Below, one piece after another: positions 19,430 through 29,033 of a stretch of 64,000 nt of DNA. The number at the start of each line of letters is the position of its first letter. The first letter of the stretch is position 1. Location of the stretch: NCBI GenBank assembly GCA_017893485.1, contig CM030363.1:179564935-179628934 (forward strand), given 5' to 3'. Both the position numbers and the translations under genes were made by a program. The notes under the pieces are model-generated. The model did not search any database and had not been told where the DNA came from. It saw only the letters and a list, made by a program, of their open reading frames with translations. Origin of the DNA: Hemerocallis citrina. Its lineage: Eukaryota > Streptophyta > Magnoliopsida > Asparagales > Asphodelaceae.

Positions 19430-22341
19430 GGGTGCGTCCCCCGGAAGGTTTGCCCAACACCATCGACATCGCCGGTGTTGAGGTCCCAGCAACCGAACTG
19501 TGCGCATCAGCTCACCTCACCATTTCCAGATACAGGGTCGGCGAGGAACCCAAGACAGGGGTACCGCCTCCACCGAAAGGACCGAACCGGGATCCGCCTG
19601 TGCTGAGCAAGACTTTCAACCTCTGAATCTCCAGATCCTTCTCCACCATGACCTCACGGAGAACGGACTCAGAGGTCAGTCTCCGGGTAGACACGTCGGA
19701 CATTGACCAGTTGGTCCCGACACTCCCCCAGTCCCGATCAGCTATTGCCTTCTTCAAACGCGCGGCCTCTAAACTGACCTCATTGGACTTCTTCATAAAG
19801 TAGCTTACTATGGCTTCCCGATCACGGGCCTGTTTGCAATAGTGAATCAAGACGCTCTCCTTGGACTCTAGCCTTTCCCAGAGTCGCCGGACCTCGGCAG
19901 AACTGAGGCCGATTCCAAGGATCTCGTCAATCTGACAAAAAGGAGAGGAAATAAAGGCCAGCTTTTTCAGAAGAAAAAATGCTCAACTCATAACAGGTCG
20001 GCCAAAACACCATTATATTGATTTTTTAAAAAAAAAACTAGTTACAAAAAGCGGTGGCAAGTCTGCGCTCGGAAAATACAAAACAAAAGGGGGATAAAAA
20101 CTACGCCTGAGGGGGGGGGCTACTGCACCTTTTTGTGGGCCGTCGGCCCTTCCGCCTCCCTCTCAAGGCTCGGGTCCACCGGGGCCTCATCACCCTTGCC
20201 TCGCTTCCCTCTCATGGCTCGGGTCCACCGGGGCCTCATCACCCTTGCCTCCCGAGGTCAGCGGAAGCACGGGAGGTTACCATCGATAGTGGAGATGGTC
20301 GATCTTAACCATTGGGTAAAGGAACAAGAAGTGCTCCTTTGCCCGATCGTACGCCTCGTCCTGGGCGTTCATCACCTCCTACGAAGCTGCCAACTCAGCT
20401 CCTCGTATTCCACGGACATCTTCCCCCCAACCGCCGCCAGCACATGGAGGTGTTGATATTGTTGAGAAATGAGGTCGGCGTTGAGGGCCTGCACCCTCCC
20501 TGAGCTGTTGTAAGCTCAATCTTCAAATTCTTCGCCTCACGAAGATACCGATCGGCATTACGCTTCTCGGCTTGGACCTCCTTCTTGAGGCACTTCTTCA
20601 TCTATGCCCCGGTCATCGATGCTGGATAAAAAGAGAAGGGTCAAAAAGAAATGACAAGTACAAACGGCTGCAACAAACGAGCAAACTTACCACTACGTAA
20701 GCCTGAGCCCACTTCATGTAGGCCGTCTCCACCATTTTGCTCGCCAAAACCGACCGATCCCAGGGTGTCGTGAGGTTTTCCACAACCTTGATGGAGATCA
20801 GGCCCTCAGCCAGCGAGTCTCCCACTTTGACCGACCAGTCTGGGGCAAACGGCCTTAACCCCCTTTTCCCAACTATTTCCTGGGCATTAGGCTGCAAGGA
20901 GGGGGTCCTTGCCTTCAAGACCTCTACAACCTTACGGCTGCTCGAGCTCGGCACCGAAACAGGCTCCTCCAGTACCGAATGGGATTTTTCCTTTTTACTC
21001 GGACGCTCCGATGTACCTTTAGGAGCCCCACGGGTAGGCCCCACCTTCGATGCCGCTTTCTCGGCTTTCCTCTTCTCGGCTAGGTCCTTGAGCGCCTTCC
21101 TCACGTCCAGCTTGGCCTGATCCATCGCTGCAAAGAAAAACACAGAATATTAACACGAAAGGAGAAGGTCGAAATGGAAAAGGAACAAAAATGTACAAGG
21201 GTCGATCGGGCTCTGTCCAGCTCTGGCTAAGTGCTTCTCGGTCACGTTCGGCCAACAGATGTTGTGCCCCTCCACAATTCTGTTAACATTGGCCCACTCG
21301 GCCTCGGTCAAATCCCTTCGTCGTGGGGGTTCGTGATTTGGCTTATAAAAATTCCAGACCGTGGGAATCTCCCAAGGAGCATCGCTTCGGACCACGAAAT
21401 ACTTAGCCTTCCACCCCTTAATGGAATCTGGGTGCCCGTGCACCACCTTTTTGTGAGGACGGGGTGAGATGTAAAATATACCTTCCAGATCTTCGAGCGA
21501 GCTCACCCCTAAAACAGCCCGAAAATACTTCAACTTCAGAGGGATATTCTTCTCCTCACACTTCAGAATAAAGCAGACTAGCTGCTTTCATGAGTTAGGA
21601 CCGTACTGCATCGGGCATAACTGCCCCCACTTTAGCACCCTCTTGATGAAGGAGTGCAGCGGCAGCCTCAGGCCCGAGACAAACGCATCCTCGGGAAACA
21701 TGCAGAAGTGGGGATCTAGCTCAGTGGTGGGGCGAAGAACCGAGCTCGGTATCCGAAGCTCGTATTTCAGCCCAATGAAGTAGGTGGCCCTCAACAGTGA
21801 AAGATAGTCGGCCTTTAACACGTACTGAACTTTGTCCATCTGAATCTGTACCCGTCCCGGGGAACCCACTCTCACTCCAAATTGGATTAAGTTCTCTACG
21901 TCATCGGGGTACATCCTAATTGAGCATGGCTTCTTGTAATAAGGTGTCCCAAGATCGTGCGGATGCCCAAACTCATATGGTGGCATAGGGCTACTTGGTA
22001 GGTGCCATTTTCTCCTCCCTTCCGAACTCAAGTCGCCTTCGGACGAGACGGTGTCGCCAAAGGTAGGAGGGCATCTCCTTCCTCGTTGCCTTCCTCATCC
22101 TCGCCCCCTCGCTACCTTCCTCACCACCCTCCTAATCCACCACTCCTTCCCCAACCGCCTCGACCAATATCTCAACCTCGGTCGTAGAGGCACTGGATTC
22201 CACCACTTGCGGTTTACGTGCTCGGAGTGGCGTCACCTCTAAAACTGGATTATCCAGGTCCCAGGATGTCGAATCCGACTCAAGATCCACCTCTTCTCGG
22301 CCAGATGCACTTTCTTCCGAGCTGGACTGAGAGCGCGACAT
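19430..22341 (-). pseudogene. antisense ORF (aORF) of the Tat element, Transposase_28/'putative gypsy type transposon' family
   Basis: Some Tat/Retand elements carry an extra gene on the opposite strand between pol and the 3' LTR; its function is unknown. The N-terminus is acidic and Ser-rich (MSRSQSSSEESASGREE, from 22341). After a frameshift near 22060-22130, a globular domain follows (HDLGTPYYKKP, IQFGVRVGSPGRV, PEDAFVSGLRLPLHSF, LKYFRAVLGVSS, SIKGWKAKYFVVR). A basic linker (RKALKDLAEKRKAEKAASK) and a long coiled coil (KKEVQAEKRNADRYLREAKN; EKDLEIQRLKVLLS to about 19520) complete it. Two GT-AG introns of 69 nt fit at 21128-21196 and 20622-20690. Stops near 21588 and 20600 and the frameshift make it a pseudogene. 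The family name is from memory of PF04195-like proteins. Confidence 0.75.
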
Positions 22342-22473
22342 AACTAAAGCAAATACTAACCTGTTTATCGTGGACGAAAGAATAAATGGAATAGTTGTTG
22401 CCGTAGGTTAGAGAAAGAATCTCCTGTTTCTTGAAAGAGAAAGTAAAGTGAGGAATGAAGAAGGGATTGGGGG

Positions 22474-22480
22474 ATTTATA
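22474..22480 (-). promoter_or_regulatory. TATA box of the antisense ORF
   Basis: The minus strand reads CCCTATAAATCCCCC, about 135 bp upstream of the ATG at 22341. A pyrimidine-rich leader (TTCTTCATTCCTCACTTTAC) lies between, as in plant promoters. This would make the antisense gene independent of the LTR promoter. Confidence 0.55.
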
Positions 22481-22599
22481 GGGTGATTGGCGACGTTTCG
22501 AATTCAGTGCTAAAATCCTAACCGTTCATCTTAATCATCAAGATCTAACGGTTGATAAGGTTTCAAACACCTCGAATTCCACACCCATGATGCCAGCAT

Positions 22600-24937
22600 C
22601 TAACAAACCTCGGAAGCGACCTCGAGCCACCCCCAAGCTTTCTCTCAAGCAGGGGGGCTCGATGCTCGGAGGTGACTTCGAGCCACCCCATGGCTTTCTC
22701 AATAAGCGTGGGGGCTCGACGCTCCGCAGGTGACCTCGAGCCACCCCATGGTTTTCTCAACAAGTGTCGGGGCTCGATGCTCGGCAGTGACCTCGAGCCA
22801 CCCCTAGCTTTCTCAACAAGCATGGAGGTTTGACGCTCGGAGGTGACCTTGAGCCACCCCAAGGCATTCTCAACAAGCGATGGGGGGGGGGGCTCGATGC
22901 CCGGCATGGACCTCGAGCCACCCCCTAGCTTTCTCAACAAGCATGGGGGCTCGACGCTCAGAGGTGACCTCGAGCCACCCCCTGGCTTTCTCAACAAGCG
23001 TGGGTGTTCGACGCTTGGCAGTGACCTCAAGCCACCCCCTAGTTTTCTCATAAGCAGGGAGGCTCGATGCTCAAAAGTGACCTCGAGCCACCCCCTAGCT
23101 TTCTCTCAAGTGTGGGGGGCTCGACGTTCGGAAGTGACTTCGAGCCACCCCCTAGCTTTCTCACAAGTAGGGGGGCTCAACGCTCGGAAGTGACCTCGAG
23201 CCACCCCCATCTTTCTCACAAGCATGGGGGGCTGGATGCTCGGCAGTGACCTCGAGCCATCCCCAGCTTTCTCAACAAGCGTAGGAGCTCGACGCTCGGC
23301 AGTGACCTCGAGCCACCCCCTAGCTTTCTCACAAGCAGGGGGCTCAACGCTCGGAAGTGATCATGAGCCACCCCCAGATTTCTCTCAAAAATGGCGGGCT
23401 CGACGTTCGGAAGTGACCTCGAGCCACCTCCGAACTTTCTCACAAGCAGGGGGGCTCGATGCTTGGAAGTGACCTCGAGCCACCCCCTAGCTTTCTCTCA
23501 AGCGTGGGGGGCTCGACATTCGGAAGTGACCTCGAGCCACCCCTAGCTTTCTCACAAGCAGGGGGCTCGATGCTCAGAAGTAACCTCGAGCCACCCCCCA
23601 GCTTTCTCACAAGCGTGGGGGGTTCGACGTTCGGCAGTGACCTCGAGCCACCCTCCAGCATTCTCAACAAGCGTTGGGGCTCGACGTTCGGTAGTGACCT
23701 TAAGCCACCCCCTACCATTCTCATAAGCATGGGGGTAGGGGGGGCTCGATGCTCGGCAGTGACCTCGAGCCACCCCCAGCTCTCTCAACAAGCATAGGGG
23801 CTCGACGCTCGGCATTGACCTCGAGCCACCCCCTAGTTTTTTCACAAGCAGGGGGGCTCGACTCTTAGAAGTGACCTCGAGCCAACCCTAGATTTCTCTC
23901 AAGTGTGGGGGGCTCGACGTTCGGAAGTGACCTCGAGGGGGGATCGACGTTCGGAAGTGACCTCAAGCCACCCCCCAGCTTTCTCACATGCGCGAGGGGT
24001 TCGACTCTCGGTAGCGACCTCGAACCACCCCCTAGATTTCTCACAAGCATGGGGGGCTCGATGCTCAGCAGTGACCTAGAGTCACCGCCATCTTTCTCAA
24101 CAAGCGTAGGGGCTCGATGCTCGGCAGTTACCTCGAGCCACCCCCTAGCTTTCTCACAAGTAGGGGGGCTCGACGCTCGGAAGTGACCTCGAGCAACCCC
24201 CCAGCTTTCTCACAAGTGTGGGGGGGCTCGATGCTTGGCAGTGACCTCGAGCCACCCCCAGCTTTCTCAACAAGCATAGGGGCTCGACGCTCGGCAGGGA
24301 CCTCGAGTCACCCCCTAGCTTTCTCACAAGCAGGGGGCTCGACACTCGGAAGTGACCTCGAGCCACCCCCCAGATTTCTCAAAAAGCAAAGGAGCTTGAC
24401 GCTCGGCAGTGACCTCGAGCCGCCCCCAGCTTTCTCAAAAATTGTAGGGGCTCGACGCTTGGCAGTGACCTCGAGCCACCCGCTAGCTTTCTCACAAACG
24501 GAGGGGGGGGGGGACTCGTCGCACGGCAGTGACCTCGAGACACCCCCGCTTTCTCAACAAGCGTAGGGGCCCGATACTCGGCAGTGACCTCGAGCCACCC
24601 CCTAGCTTTGTCACAAGCAGGGGGCTCGACGCTCGGAAGTGACCTCGAGCCACCCCAAGCTTTCTCACAAGCATGGGGGGGGGGGCTCAACGCTCGCAGT
24701 GATCTCGAGCCACCCCCCAAGTTTCTCAACAGGCGTAAGGGCTCAATGCTCAGCAGGGACCTCGAGCCATCCCTAGCTTTCTCACAAGCAAGGGGGACTC
24801 GACACTCGAAAGTGACATGAGCCACCCCCCAACTTTCTCAACAAGCATAGGGGCTCAACGCTCGGCAGTGACCTCGAGCCACCCCCTAGCTTTCACACAA
24901 GCGTGGGGGGTTCGATGCTCGGCAGTGACCTCGAGGC
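22600..24937 (+). repeat. Tat 3'-region tandem array 2, left part (~57-bp hairpin units)
   Basis: About 40 head-to-tail copies of a 55-60 bp unit, typically GTGACCTCGAGCCACCCCC, then TAGCTTTCTCACAAGCGTG, then GGGGGGCTCGATGCTCGGCA. Variants (CAAGCAGGGG, TCTCAAGCGTG, CAACAAGCGTAGG, GACGTTCGG) recur in the same order, which suggests a higher-order repeat of four to five monomers. Each unit holds an XhoI-type CTCGAG and a run of four or more G. The array begins just upstream of the antisense ORF promoter and is interrupted at 24942 by Tekay-2. Reading frames stay open for stretches only because 57 is divisible by three. Confidence 0.95.
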
Positions 24938-24942
24938 ACCCC
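24938..24942 (+). repeat. left target-site duplication of Tekay-2 (ACCCC)
   Basis: Five bases before the LTR; identical to 35906-35910. Joining the flanks restores a normal array monomer. Confidence 0.9.
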
Positions 24943-25505
24943 TGTAATACCCTGAATTTTCAATTAATGAAAAATTATTTATTTTGCACGTAGTGTGCAC
25001 GTGCAATATTTTGATTGAATTAAATCTTATAATTATTTTTATTGTGATGTGTATCAATAATTAAATGTGTGTTTTCAAAAGACTTTTTCTTTAAATAAAT
25101 AGAAAGCCTTATTTTAAAGCCTTTTCTTAAAAGCCCAAAATGTGATTTATTTATTTTATTTAAAATAAATATTTTGGCCCAAAACTAAAGCCCATGGATT
25201 AATCTATTTTTATTTAAACTTGTCATGTAGAAGACTATTTTAATACTATTTTATTTTTGTACAAAATTAAAATGTACAATTTTGGTCCTAGTTGCATGCA
25301 CGTGCACTACACGTACACGTGCAATGCACACTTCTCCATGGGGGCCGGGATTGCTTCTTTTTGGAGGGAGATTCAAAAAGTTGAGTGGTGATCATGGAGG
25401 TGGTTGTATAGTTGTGGGTAGTTTTTATAACTCCTACTCTAATCTTGGCCCTCCATCCTACAACCAACTAGTCAATCCTAGCCCTCCATTTCACTTGATT
25501 TCTAG

Positions 25506-25513
25506 TATAAATA
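25506..25513 (+). promoter_or_regulatory. TATA box in Tekay-2 5' LTR
   Basis: TATAAATA followed by a C-rich stretch (CCCCCTCCC), 563 bp from the LTR start. The 3' LTR has the same box at 33062-33069, at the same offset. Confidence 0.7.
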
Positions 25514-26594
25514 CCCCCTCCCATGGCTATATTCATATGCAATTATATCTTCCCAAACCTATAGTCTAATTTAGTAATAGTTGTGAGTTAAAAAGATTGA
25601 GAGATTGTGTGGGATTGCTTGCATTTTTCCAAGGAGAAGGAGGCCGGCATCATTCCAAGGAGAGGAGCATTCGGTTTGCTTGGTGTTCGTGGAGCTTGTG
25701 CGCGCATCGTCAAGGAGGAGGTGCATCTTGTTGCAAGGATTTGTTGCGTTTGTGTTTGTTTCTCTCCACACAAGGTGGGTAACCTTTCATATTTCTAATA
25801 TAGGGATCCATGCTAGATTTAACTATCAAAACGATGCATGAAAAATATTAATAAGAACACACTTTAATTGAGAAGTTAGTCTATGAATTGATTGAATGTT
25901 GTGATTAACTTGTATGTAGTTCTAGTATTAATTTGAGTTGTGGGCTAATTCTCCCTATTTTCTAATTAGGAATATGCTAGTATTTTATTGAACCATGAAG
26001 TATGAAAATGATTGATAAGCATGCTCATTAAATTTGGAAAATGACCCCTAATTGATTGAATGGTTGACATGGAATTAGTATGTAGTTCTATCGTTAAAAT
26101 TATAATTTGCATGTGTAATTGATTATGAGTATAGATTGATGGAAGAAAATACATTTATTACCATCACAAACTATATGTAAAAGTTAGTACTTTGTTAATG
26201 CTAATGTATGTTTGGAAGAGATCTTTTGAGTTATTGTGGGAATGGATAAATTCAAAATAGATGTGTATGTTGAATAAAAGATTAATAACAGTAGATTAAT
26301 ATAAGAAAATTGTGAATAAAAAGATTAGAAGGCCAATTGTTAAGCAATGTCAAAAAATGAGAAGTGTAGTAGTTGTAATGAAAAATTCATTGATTTGTGT
26401 GAAAAATATATTTTTATTAGTACAAAAATTATTTTATTCATACTGATATGAAAATCATGTGAGGGGAAGTTAATCTGGAATTTTTCAGTAAGTTCTACAA
26501 AAGCAATATGAAACAAAGATTGATTGAACATCGAGATGTTTTAACAACAGTGGCAATTGATTTCAAAAGGGTTTTTAAATGGTACTGTGACAAC

Positions 26595-26665
26595 CTGAGC
26601 ATATGGCTCAAGTGGTCACTGTGTGCGGTTGTGTTCTCTTGGGTGACCGGTTCGAACCCCTGTGG
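26595..26665 (+). other. tRNA/SINE-like pol III module 1 in Tekay-2 LTR
   Basis: An A-box (TGGCTCAAGTGG, 26604-26615) is followed 33 nt later by a B-box (GGTTCGAACCC, 26649-26659), the spacing of tRNA genes and tRNA-derived SINE heads. It does not fold as a convincing tRNA. The same module is in the 3' LTR at 34161-34216. Confidence 0.6.
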
Positions 26666-26750
26666 CATACAATTGTTTTCATCTTTTTTAAAAACTTGAG
26701 AATCAGTGACAGAGAGTAATAAATACTCTCTGTCTCCTCTTCTAATCGCT

Positions 26751-26840
26751 AGCACAAACCGGCCTAGTGGTCTGTGCTGTTGGCTGTGTTCTCTGGGGTG
26801 CGGGTTCGAATCTTGCTATCGGCAAGATTGAAAAAAAAAT
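26751..26840 (+). other. tRNA/SINE-like pol III module 2 in Tekay-2 LTR
   Basis: A second A-box (CCGGCCTAGTGG, 26759-26770) and B-box (GGTTCGAATCT, 26803-26813), followed at once by an A-run (26830-26838), resemble a short tRNA-derived SINE with a poly(A) tail. The copy in the 3' LTR is at 34316-34370. Confidence 0.6.
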
Positions 26841-28346
26841 ATTTTTTTGGGTTTTTAAGTGTTCAAAAAATGTGAGAAAAATATGGTTATTCTCCTAAAA
26901 ATGTAAGGGACTTTATAAAAATAATTTGGGCGATTATTGAATGAAATTAACTATGATTTGGAGTTAAAATACATAAGTAGGAATATGGTTCTATATGTGT
27001 TATTGATGTGAAATTATAGTTTATAAGAATAAAGTGAAATAAAGGACTAGAAGTTGTTTTGGCAAAAAAAGAAACTTGGCTGTGTGACATAATGCTATTA
27101 TTTCTCATTTGTGGAACAATACGAAGTATGCATATTGTTTAGTATTGTGAAATTGATATGATGTGATAATTGATAAAGTGCATGGAATTTATATACAGTT
27201 ATGGACTTGTGAACAAATTAGAAGTCATGAATTGAAAAGAGAATATACATGTGAGTATGAGAACTCAACATGTGGTATTTATGAGTTGAAGATTGTGAAA
27301 TGAAAATTGAAATAGAGTAGTTAAGTCTTCCTCGGCATTGAAATGAAATGAAATGAAATTAGACCAAGGTTGGTCATGTTGAAATGAATGAATAAGTCCG
27401 GTTAGTGAAGAGGCTAACTCTTGAGATTTAATTTTTGTTCATGATTTTTGATAAAACTAAGGATTAGTACATAGTGGAGACGTGATGAAAGTAGAAAAAC
27501 ACGAGTATGGGGGCCATTGGATAGCGGTGTGAGAGCGATCCACAGGCTGCCTGCTTGATGCGTCAAGACATGGCGTGGGCGCTACTCCAGAATTATCGTC
27601 CTGGTGGCGACGCTCGTGGGATGTTCGTGTGGCTATGGGTGGTGCCATTGTTCCATGGCGGAGGCTGAATTGTCCATAGGTTGCCTGCTCGATGCGTCGT
27701 GTCAGTGCGTGGGATTCCCCTCCAGGCTACCTGGACATGGGCTCATAGATCATAGGACATCTAAGACACTACCGTAATTACAGTAGTAGAATAAGACATA
27801 ACGGGGGATCGAACCCTACAAAGATGAAGAACGAATAAGGGCTTGCCCTCGGACCTATGTAGTATGGGATGCAAAGAATCCGAACAAGTGCGCATTAGTG
27901 TCATGTAATATAAACAAATGCATTAAGGACTAAGTGCACAATCACAACACGACATCAATAGGGTAGTCCCTTTAGTTTGAAATGTGATAAGTTTGTGTTT
28001 GCTAAATATGGAAAGGTGAGTTATACTATTTTCGGCATAGAGAGGATGACCGTGTATAATGTTCGTCGGTTGAATAAACTGACGTACCCACAGTCTTATA
28101 TGCAGGTAAATGGCTTGTTAAAGGTTAAAGAGGAATGGACGCTTAAAGATTATACCATGTTGTTGTACATTTATTTAATTGTTGTAAATTTTACTTCCGC
28201 TGTGCAAATGTAATGTGTAATATTGATGTAAACTCTGATGTAAAGTGAAAAGTTTAAATTTCCCTGTAAAATTGTACTAAAGAAAGTAAAAAGATCCTGT
28301 AGAACATCTCGAATTCAGTATATTTGGGATTCGGGGCGTTACAGAG

Positions 28347-28360
28347 TGGTATCAGAGCCA
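28347..28360 (+). promoter_or_regulatory. primer-binding site of Tekay-2 (tRNA-iMet)
   Basis: TGGTATCAGAGCCA lies three bases after the 5' LTR and is complementary to the 3' end of plant initiator tRNA-Met. Confidence 0.9.
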
Positions 28361-28513
28361 CGCTTTCTACGCTTTCCACACTTATACAAATTTATAGGGA
28401 ACGACACCCTAGATGTGGACATTAGAGTATGTGTTTGAGTCTAGAGATTTAAATGTAAGTGACTTACATTTGTGTTGCTCTAAGATTTATGCTTCTTCCT
28501 CTCTATTTCTAAG

Positions 28514-28937
28514 ATGGCTGATCACTTCGACCCTACTGGAGATGACGACTGGCATATCATTAAGGAAGAGCACCATCCTGGACAGGCAGATTCCGAGGAC
28601 GAGTACTATCCAGGGCAAGCAGATTCTGACGGTGAAGAATGACCTGAATCCCGAAAGATCACCCCACCTCCGGATTCATCTGATGACTCTTCTTCTGACG
28701 AAGAAGAAGAACCAGTTCCAAGTGGTCTTGTGACTTCTCTTCAGAGGCAGGTTGAGACGCTGCGAGAGAGAGTCGGATTGTTAGAGGCTCAGCTAGCGAA
28801 ACGGAAGGACGACTTCAGTTCTCAGTCATCGAGTATGGGAACTTGAAAAGTGGAAGAACCTGACTGATGTGCTGAAGGATGAAGTTGATGAACTACGGGA
28901 AGAACTTCGAGCAGCGAAGAGGACCCGTAGGAGTTAG
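28514..28937 (+). pseudogene. small acidic coiled-coil ORF in the gag position of Tekay-2
   Basis: I do not recognise this protein. From ATG 28514 it reads MADHFDPTGDDDWHIIKEE, then a duplicated motif (HHPGQADSEDE, YYPGQADSDGE), a stop at 28640-28642, an acidic Ser-rich stretch (PPPDSSDDSSSDEEEE) and a coiled coil (LVTSLQRQVETLRERVGLL). After a frameshift near 28825 a second coiled coil with a basic tail follows (LTDVLKDEVDELREELRAAK, then RTRRS), ending at 28935-28937. Restoring one stop and one shift would give about 140 residues. No capsid core or zinc knuckle is visible before protease. It may be a remnant N-terminus of an unusual gag or an accessory protein. Confidence 0.55.
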
Positions 28938-29033
28938 ACTGTCTTAGCTTCTACTTTCTTCCATTCTGATGTCAAAAATGTTTTTCAATTCGAATGTATA
29001 AAGTTTGAAATTCAATGAAATAGAAATATTGAC

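Larger units (their letters stand above)
24943..28343 (+). repeat. 5' LTR of Tekay-2
   Basis: The LTR starts TGTAATACCCTGAATT and ends GGGGCGTTACA. The TATA box TATAAATA is at 25506-25513, so U3 is about 0.6 kb and the remaining 2.8 kb would be transcribed leader. This part contains two pol III-like A-box/B-box modules and a GC-richer stretch at 27480-27760. Short open frames (for example 25282-25569) show no domain and are probably incidental. Confidence 0.93.

Noticed and set aside
20133..20456. Plus-strand ORFs opposite the Tat antisense gene
   Set aside because: They mirror the coiled-coil coding part of the antisense ORF and lack any motif.
22563..24825. Long open frames on both strands in the array, reading as GSDLEPPPSF- or GGGSRSLPSVEP-type repeats
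   Set aside because: They exist because the monomer is about 57 bp, a multiple of three, without stops. They occur in several frames on both strands, break at each indel and match no protein family.
25282..25569. 95-codon ORF in Tekay-2 LTR, repeated at 32838-33125
   Set aside because: Conserved only because LTRs are copies of each other. It lies in U3 upstream of the TATA box and has no domain.
26595..26665. Functional tRNA gene in Tekay-2 LTR
   Set aside because: A- and B-boxes are present, but acceptor and anticodon stems do not pair convincingly; called a SINE-like module instead.
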